Positions 9,102 to 18,959 of a stretch of DNA of 64,000 bases are shown piece after piece; the first letter of the stretch is position 1, and every line of letters begins with the position of its first letter. Position numbers and translations under genes: made by a program. The DNA is from Botrimarina colliarenosi (GTDB taxonomy: Bacteria; Planctomycetota; Planctomycetia; Pirellulales; Lacipirellulaceae). The notes beneath the pieces are model-generated. The model saw nothing but the letters and a program-made list of their open reading frames with translations, ran no database searches and was not told the origin of the DNA. Location: positions 831,396-895,395 of the forward strand of contig NZ_SJPR01000002.1 in the NCBI RefSeq assembly GCF_007859955.1, in the 5' to 3' direction.

Positions 9102-9225
9102 CCCCGGTTCTTGAACCGGGGTGGCGTCGCCACAAGAGGTTCTTCGTTGAGATACCGCCTGGGGAAACGTTGGCCGGGTACGCAACCTCTTGTCGCCTGC
9201 GGCGACCCAGGTTCGAGAACCTGGG
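9102..9225. repeat. Cluster of short palindromes 3' of mmsA-like gene
   Basis: Two perfect 20-base palindromes lie at 9102-9121 (CCCCGGTTCTTGAACCGGGG) and 9206-9225 (CCCAGGTTCGAGAACCTGGG). Between them, ACAAGAGGTT near 9131 is complementary to AACCTCTTGT near 9184, so the whole stretch can fold as a branched structure. It follows the stop of the dehydrogenase gene on the minus strand. Confidence 0.75.
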
Positions 9226-9262
9226 CTACCCGATGACGCCGCTCCGGGGCGGAGGCTTTGGT

Positions 9263-10783
<1,521 letters not shown>

Positions 10784-10891
10784 CGCGAAGGTTCCTCGGG
10801 AAAGACGTAGGCGTTCTGTGAAGATTTGATTAAGGTAACTGGCGACAGGCGTCCCCGACAACCAAGCCAAGCCGATAGCAGCCTCAAGAAC

Positions 10892-10969
10892 GAACCACAA
10901 AGGAACCAAGGAACGAAGGGAAAGGGGCCCGCGCCCGCTGCCCTTGGTTCCTTCGTTCCTTTGTGGTTC
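10892..10969. repeat. Inverted repeat, CCACAAAGGAACC family
   Basis: Arms at 10892-10919 and 10942-10969 are near-perfect complements (GAACCACAAAGGAAC at both outer ends, with a short swap of two submotifs inside). The repeat lies in the divergent spacer between mmsA and the beta-ureidopropionase gene, so it cannot be a simple terminator for either. The same family recurs at 15630-15776 and 36175-36324. Confidence 0.85.
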
Positions 10970-11022
10970 GATTTTGTATCGTACTGCTTTGAGCCCGCCT
11001 CTGCCCGCCCTGGAGTTGACGA

Positions 11023-11895
11023 ATGGCCCGACCTGTCCGTGGCGCCCTGATCCAAGCGACTACCTGCGAACCGACCACCTCACCGGTCGAGAAGATCAAG
11101 CAGGCGATGATCGACAAGCACGTCGCGATGATCGAGGAGGCGGCCAGCCAAGGCGCCCAGGTCGTCTGCCTGCAGGAGCTGTTCTACGGCCCCTACTTCT
11201 GCGCCGAGCAAGACGCCAAGTGGTACTCGCTCACCGAGCGGATCCCCGAGGGGCCGACCACCCAGCTGATGATGGAGCTCGCCAAGAAGCACCACATCGT
11301 GATGGTCGTTCCGATGTACGAGGAAGAGATCACCGGCGTCTACTACAACACGGCCGCCGTGATCGACGCCGACGGCTCTTACCTCGGCAAGTTCCGCAAG
11401 ATCCACATCCCGCAGTGCAACCCCGGCTTCTGGGAGAAGTTTTACTTCCGCCCCGGCAACCTCGGTTACCCGGTGTTCGACACGGCCGTTGGCAAGGTCG
11501 GCGTCTACATCTGCTACGACCGCCACTTCCCTGATGGGGCGCGCTGCCTGGGGCTCGGCGGCGCGGAGATCGTCTTCAATCCGTCGGCGACCGTTGCGGG
11601 GCTCAGCGAGTACCTCTGGACGATCGAGCAGCCAGCCCACGCCGTGGCGAACCAGTACTTCGTCGGCGCGATCAACCGACCGGGCTGGGAAGAGCCGTGG
11701 CGGATCGGTGAGTTCTACGGCCAGAGCTACTTCTGCGACCCGCGCGGGCAGTATGTCAAGAAGAGCGAGAAGCGAACCGAGGACGACATCGTCATCGCCG
11801 ACATGGACCTCGACCTGATCCGCGAGGTGCGCAACACGTGGCAGTTCTTCCGCGACCGCCGGCCGGAGACTTACGGGGCAATCACCGAGGCGTGA
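11023..11895 (+). CDS. Beta-ureidopropionase (nitrilase superfamily)
   Basis: The 290-residue protein is a carbon-nitrogen hydrolase with the full catalytic set: Glu52 in CLQELFYGPYF, Lys126 in GKFRKIHIP and Cys164 in YICYDRHFP. The ICYDRHFPDGAR context and the NNPSAT-like FNPSATVAG motif match beta-ureidopropionase / N-carbamoyl-beta-alanine amidohydrolase better than other branches. The reaction releases beta-alanine, ammonia and CO2 from N-carbamoyl-beta-alanine. It is the third step of the reductive uracil pathway, and the uracil permease, a class III aminotransferase and a PreA-like enzyme follow on the same strand. N-carbamoyl-D-amino-acid hydrolase or N-carbamoylputrescine amidase are less likely alternatives given the context. 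A second nitrilase-family gene lies at 52480. Confidence 0.87.
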   Translation: MARPVRGALIQATTCEPTTSPVEKIKQAMIDKHVAMIEEAASQGAQVVCLQELFYGPYFCAEQDAKWYSLTERIPEGPTTQLMMELAKKHHIVMVVPMYEEEITGVYYNTAAVIDADGSYLGKFRKIHIPQCNPGFWEKFYFRPGNLGYPVFDTAVGKVGVYICYDRHFPDGARCLGLGGAEIVFNPSATVAGLSEYLWTIEQPAHAVANQYFVGAINRPGWEEPWRIGEFYGQSYFCDPRGQYVKKSEKRTEDDIVIADMDLDLIREVRNTWQFFRDRRPETYGAITEA

Positions 11896-11910
11896 TTCGA
11901 GAAGAATAGG

Positions 11911-11955
11911 ACACGGATTTTCGCGGATTGGGCGGATTCACGCGGATCCAGCGAT
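11911..11955 (+). repeat. Half-copy of GCGGAT-type dispersed repeat
   Basis: This stretch reads ACACGGATTTTCGCGGATT and continues with CACGCGGAT. It resembles one arm of the inverted repeat at 12472-12564 and lies directly after the beta-ureidopropionase stop. Confidence 0.55.
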
Positions 11956-11983
11956 AGACACACAAGTGCCAGGAGGTTACCGG

Positions 11984-12433
11984 ATGCGATTTCGAACCTC
12001 CCAGAATGGAGATTTCCTAATGCGATTCATCTCGGCATTAGCGGCATTGGTTTCCGGAGGCTGTGGTTCGGCAAGCGATAAGCTGCCACCAGAGATGCGA
12101 AGAGAAGCGAGCAAATCTTCGGTGGTTCTTACCATCGCTGCTGCTAGTCGAATAAAAGAGATACTCAAGAGTAGCAAGCTTCCTCTTACTACATCCGTTC
12201 GCTTCTCCGTCACCGGAGATAGCGATGTAGGTTACGAATACGGCATGGACTTCAGTGATGACTTCGATCACATCAAGGATGTTCGCTCATCTTCGAAGGG
12301 AGTAACGATCGTTATTGACAAGACTAGCCGTGCCTATCTCGAAGGGACCGTAGTTGACTTCGGCGTCAACGATGAAGGTCGCACTGGTTTTATGTTCAAC
12401 AACCCAAACGCGATTACTGAAGAGATTGAGTAA
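11984..12433 (+). CDS. Predicted lipoprotein with IscA/HesB-like domain lacking cluster cysteines
   Basis: The 149-residue product has a short hydrophobic signal ending in LAALVSGGC, with Cys27 as the probable lipidation site, then a domain from about residue 45. That domain follows A-type iron-sulfur carriers segment by segment: LTIAAASRIKEIL, VRFSVTGDSDVGYEYGMDF, GVTIVIDKTSRAYLEGTVVDF and GFMFNNPN. In IscA the ligands are one Cys in the SGCSG loop and two in the C-terminal CGCG tail. Here the loop reads GDSDVG, and the protein ends in ITEEIE with no tail, so all three ligands are absent. The start at 11984 follows a perfect AGGAGGT six bases upstream; an ATG at 12020 with GGAG upstream is possible. 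The gene is less GC-rich than its neighbours. Its location in the envelope, if real, excludes a normal cluster-carrier role. Confidence 0.65.
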   Translation: MRFRTSQNGDFLMRFISALAALVSGGCGSASDKLPPEMRREASKSSVVLTIAAASRIKEILKSSKLPLTTSVRFSVTGDSDVGYEYGMDFSDDFDHIKDVRSSSKGVTIVIDKTSRAYLEGTVVDFGVNDEGRTGFMFNNPNAITEEIE

Positions 12434-12471
12434 GCCATCGACCTAAACCTCCGCATCAAAGAGAAAGAAGT

Positions 12472-12564
12472 GGGACGCAGATAAACGCGGATCGAGCGCA
12501 TTATCGCGGATTAGCTCCAAGGTCATCTGCGTTCATCCATTCAATCCGCGTTTATCCGCGTTCC
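12472..12564. repeat. Inverted repeat, ATAAACGCGGAT family
   Basis: Arms at 12472-12494 and 12541-12564 are near-complements (GGACGCAGATAAACGCGGAT against ATCCGCGTTTATCCGCGTTCC). The repeat fills most of the gap between the lipoprotein gene and the permease gene. Confidence 0.8.
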
Positions 12565-12587
12565 ATTATTAGAAGAATCGGTAAGGC

Positions 12588-14054
12588 ATGCCTGCAGCTA
12601 CCGTGATCTACGGCCTCGACGATAAACCGCCCTTGGCTCGGGCGGTCGTGCTCGCCGTGCAGCACGTGCTGACGATGTTCGGCTCGACGGTCGCCGTGCC
12701 GCTGCTGCTCGCGCCGGCCATGGGGATGGACGCGACGCAGACGGCGCTGCTGATCTCTTCGGTCATGCTCTGCAGCGGCGTGGCGACGCTCTTGCAGGTG
12801 ACCTTCGGGTCGCGGCTGCCGATTATTCAGGGGGTGAGCTTCTCGTTCCTCGCCGCTTTTAGTGGCGTGATCATTCCGACGGTGCTGCGACCCACGATTG
12901 AGGATGGACTCGGCGGTGATCCGGGCGACTGCATGCGCTATATTGCCGGCGCCGTGATCGTTGGGGCGGTTGGCGAAATGGTGCTTGGCTTCTCTGGGCT
13001 GATCGGACAGATCCGCCAGTTCCTCTCGCCCGTCGTGGTCGGCCCGGTGATCATGCTGATCGGCTTGGCGCTGTATGGCGCCGGCGCGCCTGTAGCGGCT
13101 TCTGACTGGCCGATTAGCCTGCTGACGATGGCGCTAATCATTATGTTCTCGCTCGTGCTATCGCGACGGCTGCTGGTGTTCAGGTTGTTTCCCATGTTGT
13201 TGGCGATCCTCACGGCGGTCGGCGTTTGCCACCTCGGCACGGTGCTCGGCTGGTACGGCGCGGGCCACCCGGCGCGGGTGTCGTTCGACGCGATGGAGAA
13301 GGCCGAGTGGTTCCGTACGACGAGTGTCTTCTTCCCGTGGGGGGCGCCCAAGTTCTCTACGGCGTTCATCGTTGCGGTGCTGGCGGGTTACTTGGCGTCG
13401 ATGATCGAGTCGTTCGGCGACTACCACGCCTGCAGCCACATGGCCGGCGGCGGCGATCCGACCGCCAAGCAGATTACCAGAGGCATCGGCTTCGAAGGCG
13501 TCGGCTGTGCGTTGACGGGCGTCTTCGGCGGCTTCAGTTCAACCAGTTACTCCGAGAACGTCGGCCTCGTCGGCCTCACCAAAGTCGGCAGCCGTTATGT
13601 CGTGCAGATCGCGGGCGGGCTGCTGGTGCTGCTCGGCTTGTTCGGCAAGTTCGGCGCGATCGCCGCGGCGATCCCCCAACCGGTGGTTGGCGGGCTCTAC
13701 TGCGTGATGTTCGGCCTGATCAGTGCGGTCGGCGTGCGGCAGTTCGCCAAGGCGGACCTCGACAGCGACCGCAACCTGCTAATCGGCGGCTTCGCCCTGT
13801 TCATGGGCCTCAGCGTGCCGGCCTATTTCAATAGCGAAGCCGGTGGCGCCGCGCTGGCGGCGATTCCTTACGGACTGGGCGACGTGCTCGGCGCGCTCGG
13901 CAAGACCGGCATGGCGGTCGCCGCGGTGCTCGGCATCGTGCTCGACAACTTGATACCTGGCACGCCCGCCGAGCGTGGCCTGCACGACGGGCCCGGTGTG
14001 CTGGTGCCCGAAGCGGCGGACATTGACGAAGTTGAAGTTGGGGTCAAACCTTGA
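12588..14054 (+). CDS. NCS2-family uracil/xanthine permease
   Basis: The 488-residue protein is an inner-membrane nucleobase transporter of the NCS2 (UraA/PbuX) family with about 12-14 hydrophobic segments. It opens with AVQHVLTMFGSTVAVPLLL, the family's first-helix signature. It contains GDYHACSHMAGG and the NCS2 motif STSYSENVGLVGLTKVGSR near residues 318-336. The permease probably imports uracil (or another nucleobase) by proton symport. It lies between genes for beta-ureidopropionase and a beta-alanine-type aminotransferase, which argues for uracil or thymine rather than xanthine. An AAGG lies just upstream of the ATG. Substrate choice is an inference from context. Confidence 0.9.
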   Translation: MPAATVIYGLDDKPPLARAVVLAVQHVLTMFGSTVAVPLLLAPAMGMDATQTALLISSVMLCSGVATLLQVTFGSRLPIIQGVSFSFLAAFSGVIIPTVLRPTIEDGLGGDPGDCMRYIAGAVIVGAVGEMVLGFSGLIGQIRQFLSPVVVGPVIMLIGLALYGAGAPVAASDWPISLLTMALIIMFSLVLSRRLLVFRLFPMLLAILTAVGVCHLGTVLGWYGAGHPARVSFDAMEKAEWFRTTSVFFPWGAPKFSTAFIVAVLAGYLASMIESFGDYHACSHMAGGGDPTAKQITRGIGFEGVGCALTGVFGGFSSTSYSENVGLVGLTKVGSRYVVQIAGGLLVLLGLFGKFGAIAAAIPQPVVGGLYCVMFGLISAVGVRQFAKADLDSDRNLLIGGFALFMGLSVPAYFNSEAGGAALAAIPYGLGDVLGALGKTGMAVAAVLGIVLDNLIPGTPAERGLHDGPGVLVPEAADIDEVEVGVKP

Positions 14055-14272
14055 GAAGGGGGATGATGGAGATGAGGGGAGATAAGGTGATGGCGGCTTC
14101 GCGGGGCGATATCGCTTCAGATAGTTGCCTTCGCCTACAAAGAGTGCGACTACGCGATGCGACCGGCGTGGCCTCTTTTACACTCTTATTCTGAAGGGAG
14201 CATTGCCGTGCAGTTCGGCAACTCTCACATAAGACCATCCCCTTATCTCCCCCCATCCCCACATCTCCCTTC
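14055..14272. repeat. Inverted repeat, GGGGATGATGGAGATG family, in permease-aminotransferase gap
   Basis: Purine-rich 14055-14087 and pyrimidine-rich 14240-14272 are approximate complements separated by about 150 unrelated bases. The same arm type flanks the gap at 26925-27146. Confidence 0.7.
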
Positions 14273-14289
14273 CTAACCACACCACCAGC

Positions 14290-15630
14290 ATGAAGCTCCA
14301 ACTCCCGATCTGCGACCACACGCCGACGCCGTACGACGGGCCGTCGCGTGACGAGGTGATCGCCCTGCGGACCCAGTACGTCTCGCCCGGCGTCATCACC
14401 TACTACAAAGACCCCTTGATGATCGTTGAGGGGAACATGCAGTACGTGTGGGACGAAAAAGGCGCCCGCTACCTCGACGCCTTCGCGGGGATCGTCACGG
14501 TTAGCGTCGGCCACTGCCATCCCAAGGTGATCGACAAGGTCCGCGCGCAGACCGGCACGCTGCAGCACACGACGACGATCTACCTGCACCCGACCATTGG
14601 TAAGTTCGCCGAGAAGCTCGCCTCGAAGATGCCCGAGGGGTTGTCGCGGACGTACTTCACCAACTCGGGCAGCGAGGCGAACGAGGTCGCCATCCTCTCG
14701 GCCCGCGAGCACACCGGCAACACCGAGGTGATCGCGCTGCGGAACTGCTATCACGGCGGCACCGCCACGACGATGGGCCTCACCGCCCACGGCAGTTGGA
14801 AGTTCAAGTCGAACCAGGCGCAAGCGATCCACCACACCCACGCCGGCTACTGTTACCGGTGCCCCTACGGGCTAACCTATCCGTCGTGCGACCTGAAGTG
14901 CGCGCACGACATCAAGGAAGTGATTGAGTACCAAACGCCCGGTGAGATCGCCTGCTTTATCGGCGAACCGATCCAGGGAGTCGGCGGCACGGTCGTTCCG
15001 CCCAAGGAGTACTTCAAGATCGTCTACGACATCGTTCGCCAGCATGGCGGCCTTTGCATTGCCGACGAGGTCCAGGGCGGCTTCGGACGCACGGGTGAGC
15101 ACTACTGGGCCCACCAGAACTGGGACGTCGTCCCTGACGGCGTCACGATGGCCAAGGGAATCGGCAACGGCATCCCGCTCGGCGCCTTCACCACCACCGA
15201 GGAGATCTCGAAGGTGATGAAGAACCGCATCCACTTCAACACCTACGGCGGCAACCCGATCAGCATGACCCAGGGGCTGGCGACCATGGAAGTGATCGAA
15301 GAGGACGGCATCCAAGAGAACGCCCGCGTCGTCGGCGGCCACCTCAAGAGCCGGCTGCTCGAGCTGCAAGAGAGGCGCCCGCTCATCGGCGACGTGCGCG
15401 GCATGGGCCTGATGCTCGGCGTCGAGCTCGTCCGTGACCGCAAAAGTAAAGAGCCAGCCAACACCGAGGCCGCCGCCGTGATGGAGCGGATGAAGGAGCA
15501 CGGCGTCCTGATCGGCAAGGGGGGCCTCTACGGCAACACCCTCCGCATCAAGCCGCCGATGTGCATCACCAAGGACGACGCCGACTACCTCATCGACGCC
15601 CTCGATCTGACGCTTAGTGAATTGAATTAA
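14290..15630 (+). CDS. Class III aminotransferase (AGXT2-like, probable beta-alanine aminotransferase)
   Basis: The 446-residue PLP enzyme has the class III features: TYFTNSGSEANEVA, the YHGGTATTMGLT region, IADEVQGGFGRTGEHYW, and the PLP-binding Lys289 in VTMAKGIGNGIPLGA. Overall it resembles alanine-glyoxylate aminotransferase 2 and related enzymes, which also use beta-alanine. In this neighbourhood the likely reaction is beta-alanine to malonate semialdehyde, feeding the mmsA-type dehydrogenase. An insert CYRCPYGLTYPSCDLKC (about residues 194-210) contains four cysteines (CxxC..C...C) and could bind a metal; this insert occurs in AGXT2-like relatives but its role is not known to me. No other start competes with the ATG at 14290. 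Confidence 0.85.
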   Translation: MKLQLPICDHTPTPYDGPSRDEVIALRTQYVSPGVITYYKDPLMIVEGNMQYVWDEKGARYLDAFAGIVTVSVGHCHPKVIDKVRAQTGTLQHTTTIYLHPTIGKFAEKLASKMPEGLSRTYFTNSGSEANEVAILSAREHTGNTEVIALRNCYHGGTATTMGLTAHGSWKFKSNQAQAIHHTHAGYCYRCPYGLTYPSCDLKCAHDIKEVIEYQTPGEIACFIGEPIQGVGGTVVPPKEYFKIVYDIVRQHGGLCIADEVQGGFGRTGEHYWAHQNWDVVPDGVTMAKGIGNGIPLGAFTTTEEISKVMKNRIHFNTYGGNPISMTQGLATMEVIEEDGIQENARVVGGHLKSRLLELQERRPLIGDVRGMGLMLGVELVRDRKSKEPANTEAAAVMERMKEHGVLIGKGGLYGNTLRIKPPMCITKDDADYLIDALDLTLSELN

Positions 15631-15776
15631 CCACGAAGGAACAAAGGAACCAAGGGGGAGATTGGTTTAACCGGGGCTAGCGCCCTGCGGCTGAGACTGC
15701 CACAACCGCCATCAGCCGCAGGGCGCTAGCCCCGGTTCGACCAACTCTCCCCTTAGTTCCTTTGTGGTTCCTCGTA
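15630..15776. repeat. Nested inverted repeat, about 65-base arms
   Basis: Outer arms start with AACCACGAAGGAACAAAGG at 15630 and end with CCTTTGTGGTTCC near 15772. Inside them a different, almost perfect pair (GGGGCTAGCGCCCTGCGGCT near 15673 and its complement ending near 15733) continues the pairing. Total arms are about 15630-15694 and 15713-15776. It separates the aminotransferase from preA and would form a very stable hairpin if transcribed. Confidence 0.88.
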
Positions 15777-15795
15777 CTAGAACCCGGAGTAAGCG

Positions 15796-16926
15796 ATGCC
15801 CACGCTCGCGACCACCGTTGACGGCCTTAAGCTGCCCAATCCGTTTGTCATCGGCTCGGGCCCTCCCGGAACGAACGGCAAGGTCATCGGCCGCGCGTTT
15901 GACGAGGGTTGGGGCGCCGTGATCTGTAAGACGGTCAGCCTCGATGCGTCGAAGGTTATCAACGTCCAACCGCGCTATGGCCGACTGCGTTCACGTGAAA
16001 CGGGCGAGATCTACGGCTGGGAGAACATCGAGCTGATCAGCGACCGCTCGTTCGACACGTGGCTCGACGAGTTCAAGGCGCTCAAGGACTCGCACCCCGA
16101 CGGGGTGCTGATCGCCTCGATCATGGAGGAGTACAACAAGAACGCCTGGCAAGAGATCGTCGGCCGCTGCGAAGAAGCGGGCGTCGATAGCTTCGAGCTC
16201 AACATGAGCTGCCCCCACGGCATGCCCGAGCGCCGGATGGGCGCCGCGGTCGGCGAGGACCCCGTCGCCCTCGAAGAGGTCTGCCGCTGGGTGATGGAGG
16301 TCGCCACCAAGCCGGTATGGGCGAAGATGACGCCGAACGTCACCCACATCGAGGACCCGGCGCGGGCCGCGTTCCGCGCAGGTTGCCAAGGGGTGGCCGC
16401 GATCAACACGATCCGCAGCGTGATCGGCGTCGATCTCGATACGCTCCGCCCCGAGCCGAACGTCGAGGGCTACACCACCCCCGGCGGCTACAGCTGCCAG
16501 GCGGTCCGGCCGATCGCCCTGCGGATGTGCATGGAGATCTCCAAAGTGATCGAGACCGAGTACCCTGGCCGCACGCTCAGCGGCCTCGGCGGCGTCGAGA
16601 CCGGCGAGGACGCGGCCCAGTTCATCCTGCTCGGCTCGAGCACCGTGCAGGTCTGCACTGGCGTGATGAAAATGGGTTACGGCTGCGTCGGCCCGATGAA
16701 GGACCAGCTGCTGGCGTTCATGGAGAAGCACAAGTTCGAAACGATCGACGACTTCCGGGGCAAGAGCCTGCCGTACTTCACGACCCACTCCGACTTGGTG
16801 CGCCGTCAAGCCGAGGCCCGCGCCGCGAAGAAGGCCGAGGCCGACAAAAAGAAGATGATCAAAGGCGACGCCGAATGGACAGGAGATGACTTTGTGGATC
16901 AGTCGGATGCGCTGGCGCGGGGGTAA
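15796..16926 (+). CDS. preA: Dihydropyrimidine dehydrogenase PreA-like subunit without ferredoxin domain
   Basis: The 376-residue protein is a class 1-type dihydroorotate/dihydropyrimidine dehydrogenase barrel that binds FMN. It has the active-site loop ELNMSCPHGMPERRMG with the general-acid Cys139, matching the LSCPHGMGERGMG loop of mammalian DPD, and KMTPNVTHI and GLGGVETGEDA segments for FMN phosphate binding. The reaction is NAD(P)H-linked reduction of uracil or thymine to the dihydro form (or the reverse). E. coli PreA is about 35 residues longer and ends in two 4Fe-4S motifs; here the C-terminus is Lys-rich and has no cysteine cluster. No PreT-like partner is in the window. The first pathway step is therefore present in an altered form, or a separate ferredoxin is used. 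Confidence 0.85.
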   Translation: MPTLATTVDGLKLPNPFVIGSGPPGTNGKVIGRAFDEGWGAVICKTVSLDASKVINVQPRYGRLRSRETGEIYGWENIELISDRSFDTWLDEFKALKDSHPDGVLIASIMEEYNKNAWQEIVGRCEEAGVDSFELNMSCPHGMPERRMGAAVGEDPVALEEVCRWVMEVATKPVWAKMTPNVTHIEDPARAAFRAGCQGVAAINTIRSVIGVDLDTLRPEPNVEGYTTPGGYSCQAVRPIALRMCMEISKVIETEYPGRTLSGLGGVETGEDAAQFILLGSSTVQVCTGVMKMGYGCVGPMKDQLLAFMEKHKFETIDDFRGKSLPYFTTHSDLVRRQAEARAAKKAEADKKKMIKGDAEWTGDDFVDQSDALARG

Positions 16927-16934
16927 GGAAGGTT

Positions 16935-17214
16935 GCCCACGAATTACGCGAATCGACGCGAATACAGAGGCAAGGTTGGATGATTGCCCCAACGGGGCAA
17001 TGGAGGAAAGCCCAGGGCAACGCCCTGGGAAAAAGACGCCCAACGCCAATCGAGCCCTGACAGGGCGTGGGAAACGCCATCGCAAAGCCTTCCGTCGCCC
17101 CTACAGGGCTCTTCGCATTCTTGCGGCCTGATTACCCAGGGCGGCGCCCTGGGCTGTCGTCCTTCGCCCCTTCAGGGCGATTTCTATTCGGGCCGATTCG
17201 TGTAATTCGTGGGC
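16935..17214. repeat. Nested dispersed repeats in 302-base gap after preA
   Basis: Outer arms at 16935-16963 and 17186-17214 are near-complements of the GCCCACGAATTACGCGAAT type. The roughly 220 bases between them are filled by a different family of short palindromes: GCCCCAACGGGGC near 16985, CCCAGGGCAACGCCCTGGG near 17010, GCCCTGACAGGGC near 17056, CCCAGGGCGGCGCCCTGGG near 17136, and CCCCTTCAGGGCGA near 17168. No gene is present in the gap (16927-17228). The layout suggests that one element was inserted into, or grew inside, the other. Confidence 0.82.
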
Positions 17215-17228
17215 CTTTCTAGACGCCG

Positions 17229-18761
17229 CTATCGTGTCCCCACGCGTTTCGGCTGCTCCCGCTCACCGCTCAGCACCGCGTTGTGCTTGGCGTCGATCGT
17301 CACCCCGTCTTCAGCGAAGTGGAGCGTGACGTCGACGTAGTACGGGGTTTCGGTTAGGCAGACCCGCGCTTGGTACGTGTCGTCCGACTCCCACGCGCCG
17401 GCGGCGGCGACCGGGTACGCTCCGCTCGGCGGGGCGACGACGCTGTTGAGCATTGCCGAGAGTCCCTTCACGGAAGTCACCGACCCGCGCTTCCACTCGC
17501 CATGGCCGAGGGCGATCCGCTGGCGGCCATCATCGTTGGCGTAGACGAGCGTCGCGCCGTCGGCATGGCCTTCGCCGTCGAATCGCAACGCCAGGGCGCG
17601 CAAGCCGAGCGGGTCGTCGGCGATGCGATAGACGGACCCTGATGCGTCTTCGACCATCGGCGAAGTCGCGGCGCCCTGGGGCGTCGGGATTTGCAACTTG
17701 GCGAGCGTCTGCTTGAGCTTCCGCTGCTCCGCCGCGTTCTCGGGCAGGGCGTCCTGCTGCATGGCGTCTTGCAGGTGCGTCCACGCCAATTTCATGACGC
17801 GGCCCATGTCGGCCGTGCCGCTGGTGACAGCGATCACGGCGTCCTCTTCTGGCAGCACCAGGCAAAACTGCCCGCACGCGCCGTCCGCGCGGTAGCCGCC
17901 GGTGGAGCAGCGCCAGAACTGATAGCCGTAGCCCTGCTCCCACTCGCTGTTGGGGTCACTTCCGTTGGAGGTTTGTAGCGCGGTCGCTTCATCGATCCAG
18001 GCGGCGGAGACCAGCTGCTTACCGTTCCACTGGCCCCGCTGCAGCAACAGCTGGCCGAACTTGGCGATGTCCTCGGTGCGGAGGTTGAGGCCAAAGCCCC
18101 CCATCGAAACGCCATCGACGGACGTTTCCCACCACGAGCCCTCGATCCCAAGTGGTTTGAAGAGCCGCGGTCCGAGGTACTCGTGGACCGTCTGGCCCGT
18201 CGCGCGCTGGACCATGGCCGACGCCATGTAGGTCGCCGGCGTGTTGTACATGAAGTGCGTGCCGGGCTTCAGCTCGACCGGCAGCGACAGGAACCGCTTG
18301 GCTGGCGAGCCGGCGTCCCACGGGTAGTTACGCACCTGTTCGGCGAAGTGCCCCGTCGCCATCCGCAGCAGGTCGCGGACGCGCATCGCCCGCAGGTTGG
18401 CGGCGGGCTCGGCCGGCGCCAGGTCAGGGAACCAGTCGAGGACGCGGTCGTCGAGTGACAGCTTCTCCTCGGCGATCGCCATTCCGACGGCCGTCGAAGT
18501 GAAACTCTTGCTGAGCGAGTAGAGCATGTGGGTGTCTTCGGCCCGATAAGGCGCCCACCATCCTTCGGCGATGACCTTGCCGTGCCGCACCAGCATGAAG
18601 CTGTTCAATGTGTCGATTTCGGTGCTGGCGTGCTCGACAAAGTCGATGATCGCCCCGGACGGAACGCCCTGCGACTCGGGGGTCGCCCGCGGCAGGTCGG
18701 CGCCAAACGCGGCGCTGAGGAACGTGAATGCGAGGAACAACAGAGAAGCAGCTCGGGGCAT
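17229..18761 (-). CDS. Secreted serine hydrolase (beta-lactamase class C family)
   Basis: The 510-residue protein has a signal peptide (about residues 1-20, ending SAAFGA) and the beta-lactamase/transpeptidase fold. The nucleophile motif is SLSK at 82-85, and the second motif is YNT in HFMYNTPATYMAS. Members are exported D,D-peptidase- or esterase-like hydrolases; true antibiotic hydrolysis is unlikely to be the main role. The C-terminal 130 residues after about 380 form an extra domain rich in beta strands. The ATG at 18761 is preferred over one 15 codons upstream because the signal peptide begins there. The gene is convergent with nothing nearby and is transcribed away from the secreted-protein group at 18960-25239. 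Confidence 0.82.
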   Translation of the reverse strand: MPRAASLLFLAFTFLSAAFGADLPRATPESQGVPSGAIIDFVEHASTEIDTLNSFMLVRHGKVIAEGWWAPYRAEDTHMLYSLSKSFTSTAVGMAIAEEKLSLDDRVLDWFPDLAPAEPAANLRAMRVRDLLRMATGHFAEQVRNYPWDAGSPAKRFLSLPVELKPGTHFMYNTPATYMASAMVQRATGQTVHEYLGPRLFKPLGIEGSWWETSVDGVSMGGFGLNLRTEDIAKFGQLLLQRGQWNGKQLVSAAWIDEATALQTSNGSDPNSEWEQGYGYQFWRCSTGGYRADGACGQFCLVLPEEDAVIAVTSGTADMGRVMKLAWTHLQDAMQQDALPENAAEQRKLKQTLAKLQIPTPQGAATSPMVEDASGSVYRIADDPLGLRALALRFDGEGHADGATLVYANDDGRQRIALGHGEWKRGSVTSVKGLSAMLNSVVAPPSGAYPVAAAGAWESDDTYQARVCLTETPYYVDVTLHFAEDGVTIDAKHNAVLSGEREQPKRVGTR

Positions 18762-18891
18762 AGTCGAGTTCCGAGAAGAGACAGAGCGGCGTCGAACGAC
18801 TGACATTTCGAATGTACCACCTCCGCACAGCGGCGTGGGGCCTGCGAAAGGTCTGCAACGGCCCGGTTTTTGGAGATTGCGGCGGGGTCGA

Positions 18892-18920
18892 GTAACATCG
18901 GACTCTCGTCCACGCTGGGC
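18892..18920 (+). promoter_or_regulatory. ECF-type promoter-like motif, copy 1
   Basis: GTAACA at 18892-18897, a 13-base spacer, then CACGCTGGGC at 18911-18920, 40 bases before the ATG of the next gene. The layout AAC-N16-CGCT fits the spacing of ECF sigma promoters. It is the weakest of four copies of the motif. Confidence 0.45.
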
Positions 18921-18959
18921 TGGTTAGGTCCCGCCCTGCCCCCAACCAATGATCCGATC

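Noticed and set aside
16985..17190. CRISPR-like array
   Set aside because: The units are short palindromes of unequal spacing and there are no regular spacers or cas genes.
17229..18761. Antibiotic-resistance beta-lactamase
   Set aside because: SxxK and YxN motifs are common to many esterases and peptidases of this fold; length and extra C-terminal domain argue against a resistance enzyme.
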